The notes under the pieces are model-generated. The model searched no databases. It saw nothing but the letters and a program-made list of their open reading frames with translations, and had not been told where the DNA came from. A stretch of DNA of 64,000 nucleotides, taken from NCBI GenBank assembly GCA_900541865.1, contig UQLO01000002.1, positions 1-64,000 on the forward strand, read 5' to 3'. Origin of the DNA: an uncultured Porphyromonadaceae bacterium. GTDB lineage: Bacteria; Bacteroidota; Bacteroidia; Bacteroidales; Muribaculaceae. This document shows, piece by piece, positions 53,572 through 62,172 of the stretch (positions are counted from its first letter, which is position 1; the number at the start of each line of letters is the position of its first letter). Made by a program: the position numbers and the translations under genes.

Positions 53572-54513
53572 ATGAACGCTTCCAAAGTCAAGGGATATAT
53601 TCTGGCCGCCGTAGCCGCCGCCACCTACGGCACCAATCCGGCATTCGCAGTGCCGCTCTACGGCGAGGGCGGCATGAATCCGACGTCCGTGCTCCTGTTT
53701 CGCTACGGCCTTTGTCTGCCGGTGTTGGCTCTGATGGCCCTATTCCGCGGGCAGAGCCTGGTGCCGCGCCCGGGCGAGCTGCTGCCCACGGCCGTGCTGG
53801 GCATTCTGATGGCGGTGTCGTCGCTGACTCTCTTCGAAGCCTTCGAATATATGAACTCGGGCATCGCCTCTACTCTGCTGTTCATCTACCCGGTGCTCAC
53901 GGCGGTGCTGATGAGTTTCTTCTTCCACGAGCCCTTCCGCCTCACCACCGGCATCTGCCTTGTGGTAATGGCGGCCGGCCTGGCTATGCTGCTTCGCAGC
54001 CCTGAAGGCGGTTTTTCGCTCAGTGGCTTGGGCTGTCTGCTCGTTTTCCTGTCGGCAATCACCTACGCAATCTATCTTGTGATGACAAACGTCAACCGCA
54101 CAATCGCCTCCATCCCGACAGTCCGGTTGCTTTTCTATCAGTTTGCCATCGGCGCGGTGATGTATGCTTTCATCCTTGGCGCACGAGGCAATTTCACCCT
54201 TCCGGCCCACTCATGGGGCTATCTGAATCTGCTGGCGCTGGCCATTCTGCCGTCGGTGATTTCGCTGGCATGCACCACCGAGGCCATTCACCGCATCGGC
54301 TCCACGCCGACCGCCATCCTCGGCGCTCTCGAGCCTCTGACCGCCGTGATTCTGAGCACCTTCATACTCGGCCAAACCCTCACCGGCCGCGAAATAGCCG
54401 GCGGTCTGCTCATCCTTGCGGCCACAACACTCGCGGTGGCCGCCGACCCCGTCGACCACGTCCTTCTACGCGTCCGCAAACTATTCCCCCGCCGTTCCCG
54501 AACCAATAATTAA
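53572..54513 (+). CDS. EamA/DMT-family transporter
   Basis: 313 residues with ten predicted membrane helices in two EamA halves. The first starts GYILAAVAAATYGTNPAFAVPLY; the second starts GLGCLLVFLSAITYAIYLV, with LGALEPLTAVILSTFILGQ near the end, the usual last-helix signature. Members export amino acids, purines or other metabolites; the substrate cannot be predicted. It has its own promoter and is followed by manA on the same strand after about 120 bases with another promoter. Confidence 0.88.
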   Translation: MNASKVKGYILAAVAAATYGTNPAFAVPLYGEGGMNPTSVLLFRYGLCLPVLALMALFRGQSLVPRPGELLPTAVLGILMAVSSLTLFEAFEYMNSGIASTLLFIYPVLTAVLMSFFFHEPFRLTTGICLVVMAAGLAMLLRSPEGGFSLSGLGCLLVFLSAITYAIYLVMTNVNRTIASIPTVRLLFYQFAIGAVMYAFILGARGNFTLPAHSWGYLNLLALAILPSVISLACTTEAIHRIGSTPTAILGALEPLTAVILSTFILGQTLTGREIAGGLLILAATTLAVAADPVDHVLLRVRKLFPRRSRTNN

Positions 54514-54557
54514 TAGGGAATAGTCGACGGTGCGCAGCAAAAACACGGGCGGAAGGT

Positions 54558-54588
54558 CTTGCGGTTTGGTTTTTTATTGTTAATTTTG
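54558..54588 (+). promoter_or_regulatory. Promoter before manA
   Basis: CTTG at 54558-54561, 19-base spacer, TAATTTTG at 54581-54588. Predicted start near 54595, about 40 nt before the TTG start codon. Confidence 0.55.
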
Positions 54589-54635
54589 CATCCGCGCTTT
54601 GCCGCATTGGCTAAAAGAGTGCACCGCGAAACACT

Positions 54636-55610
54636 TTGAGTACCCCGCTCTCGACATACACCGCATTGAAATTCAAGCCCATACTGCGTTGCAATATATG
54701 GGGCGGCGACCTTATACCCTCTATCAAGAGCCACAGTGGGGTTGACTATCCCGTGGGCGAAAGCTGGGAAGTGAGCGCTATGCCGGGCAACGAAAGTATT
54801 GTCGACGGCGGCTGTTTGGACGGCATGAAGCTGACCGAGCTTTGCGAACTCTACGGCGCCGACCTGCTCGGCACGCAGTGCGTGGCCCGCTATGGCAGAC
54901 GCTTTCCCCTTCTGGTGAAATTTATCGACGCCCACAGCGACCTTTCGCTTCAGGTACATCCCGACGATGCCACCGCCGCACGCCTTCATGGCTCCGAAGC
55001 CGGAAAAACCGAAATGTGGTATGTGCTGAAATCGGCACCCGGTGCTAACATTACTCTTGGGTTCAGCTCCGAGATTACCCATACCCAATTTCTGGAAGCT
55101 GCCGGCAAGGATGCCATCATGGACCTGGTGGAAAAGTTCCCGACGCAGCCCGGAGCGGCCTTCATGATACCGGCAGGCACTCTCCATAGCATCGGAGCCG
55201 GCAACTTTTTAGCCGAGATTCAGCAAAGCAGCGACCTCACTTACCGAGTATATGACTACGGCCGCAAAGGCACCGACGGCCACCCTCGCCGCCTCCACAT
55301 CGACGAGGCTGCCGAGGCGGTCAATCTCTGCAAGGGCGACTGTCTGTCGCTCACTCCGCGCCCCACTCCGGAAGGGGCCGACATTCTGGCCGACACGGAG
55401 TATTTCAAAGTGTACCGCAGAATAATTTCCGAAGACGGGACAGTGCTTGCGCCGTCGCCTCAGAGTTTCCGCGTGCTCATGTGCGTAGATGGTGCCGTAA
55501 CCATCGAAGGTTTCGGCACTCTCACTCAAGGATTCTCGGTGCTTGTTCCGGCCTGCGCGCCCTCCCTGACGATTTCCGGCAGAGGCACTCTCCTGCAGGC
55601 CCAAATTTAA
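54636..55610 (+). CDS. manA: Mannose-6-phosphate isomerase, class I
   Basis: Interconverts mannose-6-phosphate and fructose-6-phosphate. 324 residues of the short cupin type. Zinc ligands: Gln and His in SLQVHPDD, Glu in KTEMWYV, His in PAGTLHSIGAG. Start choice is unusual: a stop lies at 54612 in frame and the first start-type codon is TTG at 54636; no ATG is near. The N-terminus KPILRCNIWGGD is conserved, so the start must lie before about residue 15. It runs tail to tail with the MBL hydrolase gene, overlapping by four bases. Confidence 0.93.
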   Translation: MSTPLSTYTALKFKPILRCNIWGGDLIPSIKSHSGVDYPVGESWEVSAMPGNESIVDGGCLDGMKLTELCELYGADLLGTQCVARYGRRFPLLVKFIDAHSDLSLQVHPDDATAARLHGSEAGKTEMWYVLKSAPGANITLGFSSEITHTQFLEAAGKDAIMDLVEKFPTQPGAAFMIPAGTLHSIGAGNFLAEIQQSSDLTYRVYDYGRKGTDGHPRRLHIDEAAEAVNLCKGDCLSLTPRPTPEGADILADTEYFKVYRRIISEDGTVLAPSPQSFRVLMCVDGAVTIEGFGTLTQGFSVLVPACAPSLTISGRGTLLQAQI

Positions 55611-56254
55611 CCTTTTACGTAGGGGTTTGACGCTTTTTCGCGGGCTATGGTAGTTGTCTGCTCGTGGCCGGGGTAGACGGTTGTGGCTCCGGGCAGAGAA
55701 TACAATTTTGCGCGTATGCTGCGGGCCAGAGTCGGAAAATCGCCTCCGGGGAGGTCGGTGCGGCCTACGGCGCCGGCAAAAAGGGCGTCGCCGACGATGA
55801 CCCAGCCGTCGGCTGCGTCGTAGAGGGCTATGCTGCCGGGCGAATGGCCCGGCACTTCGAGTACTTTGAGCTCGCCGGAGCCGACTTTGATGATGTCGCC
55901 GTCGGTCAAGGGCACGTCGATGTGTACGGGTTTGAACTCTCCTCCTCCGATACCGAACATTCGTGCCTGGTCGGCGGCCCGGTCGCCCAGGAAGTCGTCC
56001 TGAAGGTTGGCGGCGGTCTTGACACCATATTTATCGACCACGTAATTGTTGCCCCAGCAATGGTCGAGGTGGAGGTGGGTGTTGATTATCTGGTTGATAC
56101 GTATGTTGTGCTGGCCTACAAAGCGGTCGAACTCGCGTTCTTCGGCGCCGGTGGCCATGCCGGGGTCGACGACCACGCCATCGCCGGTGGAGGGGTCCCA
56201 GACGAGATAGGTACTTTCGCCGAAGGGATTGAAAATGAAACGCTTGATATTCAT
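55607..56254 (-). CDS. Metallo-beta-lactamase-fold hydrolase, glyoxalase II-like
   Basis: 215 residues from the ATG at 56254. The zinc motif THLHLDHCWGNN is clear, followed by VPGHSPGSIALYD with the next His and GDALFAGAVGRTDLPGGD with the bridging Asp. YPGHEQTTTIAREKASNPYV is the typical C-terminal end of the small glyoxalase II/YcbL group. It likely hydrolyses thioesters such as glutathione-type or related substrates; the real substrate is open. It follows rsmG by 19 bases on the same strand. Confidence 0.9.
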   Translation of the reverse strand: MNIKRFIFNPFGESTYLVWDPSTGDGVVVDPGMATGAEEREFDRFVGQHNIRINQIINTHLHLDHCWGNNYVVDKYGVKTAANLQDDFLGDRAADQARMFGIGGGEFKPVHIDVPLTDGDIIKVGSGELKVLEVPGHSPGSIALYDAADGWVIVGDALFAGAVGRTDLPGGDFPTLARSIRAKLYSLPGATTVYPGHEQTTTIAREKASNPYVKG

Positions 56255-56273
56255 ATTACTTGAATTTCGGGGG

Positions 56274-56918
56274 TTATGGGTTGGGAACGTAGACAACGTC
56301 TTTGGTTTCGAAAAAAGGTTCGGAGAAATAGTCGGTCAGAGGAACCACTATTACATCGCCACGGCCGCAGGCGGCGATTTCGCCTTCGAGGTCGCCGCCC
56401 TTGAGGCAAACCAGTCCGGGCGGGAAGGCTCCGGGGGAGGCACCGTTGCGCTTTATATTTCGGGCGGCGATGCGCACAAGACCGTCGAGAGGCATCACGG
56501 CGCGGCTCACCACGTAGTCGAAGCGAGTGTGGCACTCGCCGGCATCGCCGTGCTGAAAGGTGACGTTCGTCAAGCCGGCCGCCGCTGCTATCTCCTGTGC
56601 CACACGTAGTTTCTTGGCGATGCGGTCGATGAGATGAAACTTGCAGTCGGGGTAGTACACAGCCAGCGGAATACCGGGGAAGCCGCCGCCTGTGCCGAGG
56701 TCCATAAATTCGGTGCCTGGCGCCAGTGGACCCAGAAAACGCGCAATAGCCAGCGAATGAAGTATATGGCGCTCGTAGAGCCCGTCGATGTCCTTGCGGG
56801 AAATCACGTTTATGCGGCTGTTCCACTCCGGGTAGAGCTCGCCCATGATTCTGAACTGCTCCATCTGGCGGGGCGACAGCGCCGGGAAATATTTGGCCAA
56901 TACGTCGGTTTGTTCCAT
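56274..56918 (-). CDS. rsmG: 16S rRNA m7G527 methyltransferase RsmG
   Basis: SAM-dependent methylation of G527 in 16S rRNA. 214 residues. The SAM-binding motif is MDLGTGGGFPGIPLAVYYP; upstream is the typical NVISRKDIDGLYERHILHSL, and further on LIDRIAKKLRVAQEI and the catalytic-side SRAVMPL. It heads a two-gene unit with the MBL hydrolase. Confidence 0.95.
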   Translation of the reverse strand: MEQTDVLAKYFPALSPRQMEQFRIMGELYPEWNSRINVISRKDIDGLYERHILHSLAIARFLGPLAPGTEFMDLGTGGGFPGIPLAVYYPDCKFHLIDRIAKKLRVAQEIAAAAGLTNVTFQHGDAGECHTRFDYVVSRAVMPLDGLVRIAARNIKRNGASPGAFPPGLVCLKGGDLEGEIAACGRGDVIVVPLTDYFSEPFFETKDVVYVPNP

Positions 56919-56966
56919 ATCTTATAAACAAGTTGGCTTGCGCCGTGGTTGAAATTATATAAAGTG

Positions 56967-56999
56967 CAAAATTAACGTTTTAGCCTGACTTGCGACCAA
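56967..56999 (-). promoter_or_regulatory. Promoter before rsmG
   Basis: On the minus strand: TTGG at 56999-56996 region, about 22 bases, TAATTTTG at 56974-56967. About 49 bases separate the -7 element from the ATG. Confidence 0.5.
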
Positions 57000-57015
57000 C
57001 GAGGAGCCTCCATTT

Positions 57016-57047
57016 TTTGCGAGTCGGCCAAAAAAGCGCTACTTTTG
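57016..57047 (+). promoter_or_regulatory. Promoter before the cvfB-like gene
   Basis: TTTG at 57016-57019, 20-base spacer, TACTTTTG at 57040-57047: full consensus. Predicted start near 57054, so the leader before the ATG at 57068 is only about 14 nt. Confidence 0.65.
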
Positions 57048-57067
57048 TACATCAAAACCCAAGATAG

Positions 57068-57904
57068 ATGATAAAATTAGGTAAATATCAACAACTCGAG
57101 ATAGGCCGCATCGTCGAATTCGGCGTGTACCTTCGCGAGCCGGGCACCGAAAGCCCCGAAGTTCTCCTTCCGGCACGTTATATACCCGAAAACCCCCGCG
57201 TGGGCGATACGCTCGACGTCTTCGTCTACAAGGACAGCGAAGACCGCCCCGTGGCAACCACGGAGCACCCCTACGCCACCGTGGGCGAATTTGCATATCT
57301 GGAGGTGAATGCCGTCAACGACGTGGGCGCCTTCATGGACTGGGGCCTGCCCAAAGATCTGCTCGTGCCTTTTCGCGAACAGCGGGTACGCATGCGCCGT
57401 GGGGGCATCTATCTGGTCTACATCTATATCGACGATGCCACCGGACGCATTGTGGCTTCGGCCAAAACCGACCGCTTTCTGGGAAACACCATGCCAGACT
57501 ACAAACCGGGCCAGAAGGTTGAGGCGCTGGTGACAGAACACACTGAAATCGGCTACAAGGTAATCGTCGACAATCTCCACCGCGGTATCCTCTACTCCAA
57601 CGAGCTTTTCCGCCCCGTGGAAATCGAGGAAACGCTGACGGCCTACGTTAAGCAGGTGCGCCCCGACGGCAAAATCGACCTGACTCTCAGCGACAAAGCC
57701 GGCAAGCGCATCGGAAGCACCGCCGACGCCGTGCTCGACTATCTGGCTCAGCCCGACCGGGTGCCCGTGGGCGACAAAAGCGACCCGGAACTGATTTCAA
57801 GGCTGTTCGGATGCAGCAAACGCGATTTCAAACAGGCCGTGGGACACCTCTACCGCGACCGCAAAATCGTCATCAACCCCGACGGCCACATCGAACTTGC
57901 CTGA
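57068..57904 (+). CDS. CvfB/YitL-like S1 RNA-binding protein
   Basis: 278 residues made of S1-like OB folds and a C-terminal winged helix. S1-type cores: GRIVEFGVYL (13-22), VGAFMDWGLPKDLLVPF (about 85-101) and the stretch GYKVIVDNLHRGILYSNELF (about 165-184). The last part (ISRLFGCSKRDFKQAVGHLYRDRKI) is the helix-turn-helix-like end. The family binds RNA and affects virulence gene expression in staphylococci; its role here is not known. Confidence 0.88.
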   Translation: MIKLGKYQQLEIGRIVEFGVYLREPGTESPEVLLPARYIPENPRVGDTLDVFVYKDSEDRPVATTEHPYATVGEFAYLEVNAVNDVGAFMDWGLPKDLLVPFREQRVRMRRGGIYLVYIYIDDATGRIVASAKTDRFLGNTMPDYKPGQKVEALVTEHTEIGYKVIVDNLHRGILYSNELFRPVEIEETLTAYVKQVRPDGKIDLTLSDKAGKRIGSTADAVLDYLAQPDRVPVGDKSDPELISRLFGCSKRDFKQAVGHLYRDRKIVINPDGHIELA

Positions 57905-57927
57905 CGCTTACCTTATTACTTGCTTGA

Positions 57928-59406
57928 TTATCGGAAGGCGCGCTTGAGGTACTCAAGCACGTCTTTCTGTATTTTGGAGCCTAACAACCTATTGACAAGC
58001 AGATAGATAGTCAAGGCTATGAGGCCTTCGACGGCCAATTTGGCCCAAGGGCTTGCAAAAAGTGCACCTCCGGCGGCCATAGCCGGCACTGTGACCATGG
58101 TCAGCGCGCAGTAGGGCGCGAGGTCGAGCAGATAGCGTCCGGCGGAAGCGCCGCTACGACGAAGCGCTGTCCAGACTGCAGCCACCCAAGCAATAAGCGA
58201 AGCGGCAAGCTGTCCCCACAGCAGGATTGCAAGCCCCCATGCGGGCTGCGAAGGCGTCGACGCGGTCATATAGGGGAAGGTAAAGGCCAGTGCCACCAGC
58301 GCAAGCACATCGCGGAACACTTCGAGGCGAACTATATCCTGCCCACGGCCAAGGGCCAGGAGGAAATTATTGGCCAAGGAGGTGAGTACCACGAAGATAC
58401 CTCTAAGCAGCAGTATTTGAAACAGCAGAATCGCCGGGTCCCACTTCATGCCGAACAGCGCGTGGAAAACGGGTCGCGCGGCCACCATCAGCCATATCAT
58501 GGCCGGAAAGAGTACGTAGGCCGTGAAGCGCGTCATCTTCGAGCAGAGCTGACGAAAACGCTCCGGTTGGTCCTGGGCCGTGCTGAGCGCGGGCACAAAG
58601 CTCGAGGTAAGTACCTGGCTCAGCGAGGCCGTACCCATCTTGCTCCACTTGTCGGCCTGAGTGTAGTAGCCCAAGGGCGCCAGACCGGCTTGATTGCCGA
58701 TGAAGAAGGAGTATACGTTGAGAAATACTGTGTTGAGGAAGCTGGTGAGCATCATCCGCCAGCCAAGGCCGAAGAAGCGGCGCAACGACCGGGTCGAGAA
58801 CCGCCGCAACGGGCGCCATGTGGTCAACGTCCACAACACGAGCGCCTTGACTGCGGCATTGGCCAGCGTCTGAGCGACTATAGCCCACGGACCGGCCCCG
58901 GTAAGGGCCAGAGCAATGCCGACCACGCCTCCCACCACCAAGCCCAGCGAATTGGCCACTGCTACCCCGCGCACTTCCATGGCCTTGGTGAGCCGGAAGG
59001 AAGGCACGCTGCTGAAAGCATTGATTACCAATGCAATGAAAAGCACCCTTGCCACAGGGACTATACGCTGGTCTCCCCCGAACCAGTCGGCTATAAAGGG
59101 CGCGCAGAGGTAGAGAACGGCATACATCAGCAGGCTCATGCCGATGTTGAACCACAGCACCGTCGAGTAGTCAAGGCGTGTGTTGCGACGACTCTGAAGG
59201 AGAGCGTAAGAAAAGCCCCCATCGACCAACAGATTGGCAAACGCCTGAAAAACAAGCGCTGCGCCGACAATACCGAAGTCGGACGGGCTGAGTTGCCGCG
59301 CCAGCACTATGCCCGTAACGGCGTAGAGCACCTGGGTGGAAACTCGGTCCACCAGGTTCCATTTCAGCGAATGGGCTGTGCGGGTTTTAAGGGCGCGACT
59401 TCGCAA
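57928..59406 (-). CDS. Lipopolysaccharide/polysaccharide flippase of the WzxC type
   Basis: 492 residues with about fourteen hydrophobic helices. The start SLKWNLVDRVSTQVLYAVTGIVLARQLSPSDFGIVG is the signature of the MATE-like polysaccharide exporter branch (WzxC/TuaB), which flips lipid-linked glycan units across the inner membrane. No other glycan-assembly genes are near, so the substrate is not clear. It is the last of three minus-strand genes after dusB, nine bases after the DUF2807 gene. Confidence 0.88.
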   Translation of the reverse strand: MRSRALKTRTAHSLKWNLVDRVSTQVLYAVTGIVLARQLSPSDFGIVGAALVFQAFANLLVDGGFSYALLQSRRNTRLDYSTVLWFNIGMSLLMYAVLYLCAPFIADWFGGDQRIVPVARVLFIALVINAFSSVPSFRLTKAMEVRGVAVANSLGLVVGGVVGIALALTGAGPWAIVAQTLANAAVKALVLWTLTTWRPLRRFSTRSLRRFFGLGWRMMLTSFLNTVFLNVYSFFIGNQAGLAPLGYYTQADKWSKMGTASLSQVLTSSFVPALSTAQDQPERFRQLCSKMTRFTAYVLFPAMIWLMVAARPVFHALFGMKWDPAILLFQILLLRGIFVVLTSLANNFLLALGRGQDIVRLEVFRDVLALVALAFTFPYMTASTPSQPAWGLAILLWGQLAASLIAWVAAVWTALRRSGASAGRYLLDLAPYCALTMVTVPAMAAGGALFASPWAKLAVEGLIALTIYLLVNRLLGSKIQKDVLEYLKRAFR

Positions 59407-59415
59407 GGCGTGGGT

Positions 59416-60177
59416 TTATTCGGTGGCCGGTTCGGCTGTCTCTTCCTCAGCCACTGTGGTTTCCGTATAGGGTGTATTGGGTGGTAGAGCCACTACCTTC
59501 ACTCCGATGGAGCGGTTCGAAACCTTGGCGGGCATTGCGCGGGGGCGCACCTTGCCCGGCCCGAGGCCGTAGACGGTGATTTTATCGCTCACGTTGCACT
59601 CCACGGGCCCGGAGCCGAAGATGTAGATACTTGCCTGCTCAAGAGCGAGGCCGTCGGCATCCAGGGTACCGGTGCCGACGTTGCGCAGCTTGCCCTTTCG
59701 GGCGGTGCCTTGCACGAAGACCGACCCGCAGCCGGTGTCCACTGAGGCCTCGACGTGGTCGCTCTCTATGCCGTAGGCCTCGACGCGGCCATTGCCCATC
59801 TCCTTGATTTTGATGGACTCTACGGGTGTCAGAGTGAGCAGGCGGAGGGTTGAGTCGCCCGTGTTGGTGGCCTTAGTGAGCACGGTGGAGTAGACCGTCA
59901 CGCGGGGCATGCCGGGTATGGCCCGCTCGCTTGCCGTGGTTTGGATGGTAAGGTGCTCGCGGTTGTTGCTGAACATGAGCTGTGAGGCCAGCTCCGGCGG
60001 GCAACTGAACACGGCCCAGCCGGCGGAGTCAGGCACGGCGCGGTAGTCCACATTGACGCCGTCGACAACGGTGAGCTCGCGGAAGTCCTGCACGTTGAGC
60101 TGAAAGTCGGCGATTTCCTCCTGAGCTGTCGCTGCCAGGACTGCCACTGCTGCTAATATCAAGGAAAGGAGTCTCAT
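59416..60177 (-). CDS. DUF2807 (GIN-domain) secreted protein
   Basis: 253 residues with a signal peptide (MRLLSLILAAVAVLAATA). The chain is a regular beta-helix-like series: FRELTVVDGVNVDYR, HLTIQTTA, RVEAYGIESDHVEASVDTGCGSVFVQG, GKLRNVGTGTLDADGL, ASIYIFGSGPVECNVSDKITVYGLGPGKV. This is the DUF2807 putative auto-transporter adhesin head. The Glu/Thr-rich tail is low complexity. Its start overlaps the dusB stop by four bases. Function unknown. Confidence 0.82.
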   Translation of the reverse strand: MRLLSLILAAVAVLAATAQEEIADFQLNVQDFRELTVVDGVNVDYRAVPDSAGWAVFSCPPELASQLMFSNNREHLTIQTTASERAIPGMPRVTVYSTVLTKATNTGDSTLRLLTLTPVESIKIKEMGNGRVEAYGIESDHVEASVDTGCGSVFVQGTARKGKLRNVGTGTLDADGLALEQASIYIFGSGPVECNVSDKITVYGLGPGKVRPRAMPAKVSNRSIGVKVVALPPNTPYTETTVAEEETAEPATE

Positions 60178-61181
60178 AGGGCTTGCGTTTGTTCTCCCAA
60201 CGCGGGAAGTATTTCGGTTTCTACTTGGGTGAGGATGGCGTTGAGCTCGTCGAGGGTGGCGGCTCGAAGCATGGCGATGCGCGTGGGGCGGAAGGACGGT
60301 ATCCCCTTGAAGAGTGGTGAAGCCGCCAGATGTCGCCGGATATGGAGTATGCCCCGGAACTCGTCGATGCGTTCCACGCTCTCGCGGATCTGGCGGCGCA
60401 GCATGGCGAACTTCTCAGCGATGGTGGCGTCCTCGACCGCCCCGGTGGCAAGGTAGCTCTTCACCTGCCGGAAAATCCAGGGTGCGCCTATCGATGCGCG
60501 CCCTATCATGATTCCGTCGACGCCGTAGCGCCGGAAGGCCTCATCGGCCTTCTGAGGCGTGGTGATGTCGCCGTTGCCGATCAGGGGTATGGTAAAGCGC
60601 GGATTGTCCTTGATGGCAGCTATTGTGGCCCAGTCGGCATCGCCGGTGTACATCTGGCTGCGGGTGCGTCCGTGGACAGTCAGGGCTGCTATGCCGCAGT
60701 CCTGAAGTTGTTCGGCCAGTGTGGTTATTATCTTGGAGTTGCAGTCCCAACCAAGGCGCGTCTTAACCGTCACAGGCAAGTCGACGGCCTTTACCACCGC
60801 GCGGGTTATCTCAAGCATCTTGGGCACATCGCGCAGCATGCCGGCGCCCGCGCCCTTACCCGCCACTTTCTTGACGGGGCAGCCAAAGTTGATATCAAGC
60901 ACGTCGGGACCCGCCTCGGCCACTATTCGGGCCGCTTCTACCATCGGCTCTACCTCGCGGCCGTAGATCTGAATGGCCGTGGGGCGCTCGCCGGCGGCTA
61001 TGTGGAGCTTCCGGGTGGTGGCCGCGATGTTGCGCACCAGGGCGTCGCAGCTCACAAACTCGCTATAGGTCATATCCGCCCCCTGCTCTTTGCAAATCAG
61101 GCGGAAAGAAGCGTCGGTGACATCTTCCATGGGAGCGAGCATAACGGGACGCTCCCCAAGGTCTATGCCGGATATTCTCAT
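60174..61181 (-). CDS. dusB: tRNA-dihydrouridine synthase, DusB type
   Basis: FMN enzyme reducing uridine to dihydrouridine in tRNA. 335 residues. FMN-site start VMLAPMEDVTDASFR; catalytic Cys in LDINFGCPVKKVAGKGAGAGML; GNGDI and GIMIGRASIGAPWIF are the C-terminal phosphate-binding parts. It heads the operon with DUF2807 and the flippase. Its leader region upstream holds a separate small-RNA-like unit (61332-61393). Confidence 0.94.
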   Translation of the reverse strand: MRISGIDLGERPVMLAPMEDVTDASFRLICKEQGADMTYSEFVSCDALVRNIAATTRKLHIAAGERPTAIQIYGREVEPMVEAARIVAEAGPDVLDINFGCPVKKVAGKGAGAGMLRDVPKMLEITRAVVKAVDLPVTVKTRLGWDCNSKIITTLAEQLQDCGIAALTVHGRTRSQMYTGDADWATIAAIKDNPRFTIPLIGNGDITTPQKADEAFRRYGVDGIMIGRASIGAPWIFRQVKSYLATGAVEDATIAEKFAMLRRQIRESVERIDEFRGILHIRRHLAASPLFKGIPSFRPTRIAMLRAATLDELNAILTQVETEILPALGEQTQAL

Positions 61182-61211
61182 TTTTTCTGTTTACTCTCTT
61201 ATTTTGAACCA

Positions 61212-61219
61212 CAAATTTA
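61212..61219 (-). promoter_or_regulatory. -7 element before dusB
   Basis: CAAATTTA on the plus strand reads TAAATTTG, 30 bases before the dusB ATG. No -33 TTTG at the expected distance. Confidence 0.4.
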
Positions 61220-61331
61220 GCGATTTTCGCCGACACTTAGAAGCGCAGCGGCCCTAAGTTGGATAATTTATGCCATTTTTGGCCAATAATCTTGTCGATT
61301 ATGCCAATAAAAAATTCTAATCCGTTGAAAC

Positions 61332-61393
61332 AAAAAAAATTACTCGTCGTCACGACGAATAATCTTTTCACCTTAAATCTAATACCATGAAAA
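61332..61393 (-). ncRNA. Candidate small RNA or attenuated leader
   Basis: On the minus strand, a -7 element (61408-61401) is followed by about 60 nt ending in a strong hairpin: ATTATTCGTCG, loop TGA, CGACGAGTAAT (61363-61339) and then a run of seven T (61338-61332). Inside is a seven-codon frame ATG...TGA (61388-61368), reading MVLDLR. The unit could be an independent small RNA or a leader that attenuates transcription into dusB, whose ATG is 150 bases beyond. I have the impression that the string around ATGGTATTAGATTTAAGG recurs in Bacteroidales, but cannot verify it. Confidence 0.5.
61339..61363 (-). terminator. Terminator hairpin of the small-RNA-like unit
   Basis: Eleven-pair stem with one G-T pair and a three-base loop, followed on the minus strand by seven T. 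On the plus strand the following sequence is CTTTTC, so it could weakly stop both directions. Confidence 0.7.
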
Positions 61394-61400
61394 ACTGATG

Positions 61401-61408
61401 CAAAGTTA
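61401..61408 (-). promoter_or_regulatory. -7 element of the small-RNA-like unit
   Basis: CAAAGTTA on the plus strand, TAACTTTG on the minus strand. Upstream is A/T-rich with no exact TTTG at 20 bases (TTATG instead). Confidence 0.5.
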
Positions 61409-61556
61409 TGCAGAATATGTTTTATAACATAATTTTTCAGCAAGAAAATGCATTTCTTTGACGATATTTAACGGTTCTAAAGGTTTGTTTGCACTTCGAG
61501 GCGTTTTTCGCAACCTCTTTCGCGGCCAAATTGTTATTATTACAAAGAATTTGATT

Positions 61557-62045
61557 ATGAAGAAGACCATTCTCCTGGCTGTGCTCTTCGCAGGCGTGCT
61601 TTTCTGCGCCGTGAGCTACAGCGACATCCACTATAGCACCGCCGTCGGACGCCAGGCTCCGGCTCTGAGCGTAGGCAGCGGCGCCCAAACCCTCAGCCTC
61701 GACGACCTGCGCGGCAAGTACGTGCTTCTGAATTTCTGGAAAAGCACCGATGCGCTGTCGAGGCGGTCGGCCAACGTCTACACCGCCTGGCGCCGAAGCC
61801 ATCCCGAAGCCGCTATGGAGCTTGTGAGCGTGAATTTTGACCAAAACCCGCAGCTATTCCGCGAGATTGCACGTCGCGACGACCTCGACCTTGCAGGCCA
61901 GTTCAGCGTTCAGGGCGACACCGCCCGCGCCGTCGCAGCAACTTTCGGCCTCGACAAAGGTCTCGGCACACTGCTCATAAATCCCGAAGGACGAATAATT
62001 GCCCATAACCCCACTGAGGCTCAGCTATCTGAGTTGATTAAATAG
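61557..62045 (+). CDS. Thioredoxin-like envelope protein lacking the CxxC motif
   Basis: 162 residues from the ATG at 61557 with a hydrophobic signal (MKKTILLAVLFAGVLFCAVS). The fold is of the TlpA/AhpC-TSA type: VGRQAPALSV, LRGKYVLLNFWKSTDALSRRS, ELVSVNFDQ, and GTLLINPEGRIIA near the end. Where TlpA-like proteins have WCxxC, this one has WKSTDALS, so no redox-active cysteine pair. It may bind a partner or a ligand instead of reducing disulfides. The next gene is a Spy-like protein 127 bases downstream. Confidence 0.82.
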   Translation: MKKTILLAVLFAGVLFCAVSYSDIHYSTAVGRQAPALSVGSGAQTLSLDDLRGKYVLLNFWKSTDALSRRSANVYTAWRRSHPEAAMELVSVNFDQNPQLFREIARRDDLDLAGQFSVQGDTARAVAATFGLDKGLGTLLINPEGRIIAHNPTEAQLSELIK

Positions 62046-62172
62046 CCGGAGGCGTCACTGCCAGACCGGTTAATGAAGGTTAAAGAAATAAACCTTTTCG
62101 CTTTCGAAGGGTCATAATAACGTGAATTCACTGAACAAAACGATTATAAAAACGACAAGACAGCATACAAAG

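Larger units (their letters stand above)
61182..61556. other. Divergent intergenic region before dusB and the thioredoxin-like gene
   Basis: 375 bases, A+T-rich. It holds the dusB -7 element (61212-61219) and the compact promoter-terminator unit at 61332-61408. On the plus strand, no clean promoter for the thioredoxin-like gene could be found. No convincing protein gene. Confidence 0.5.

Noticed and set aside
61237..61443. 68-codon minus-strand frame upstream of dusB
   Set aside because: It would start above the -7 element at 61401-61408 and runs straight through the strong terminator hairpin; no RBS or homology signal.
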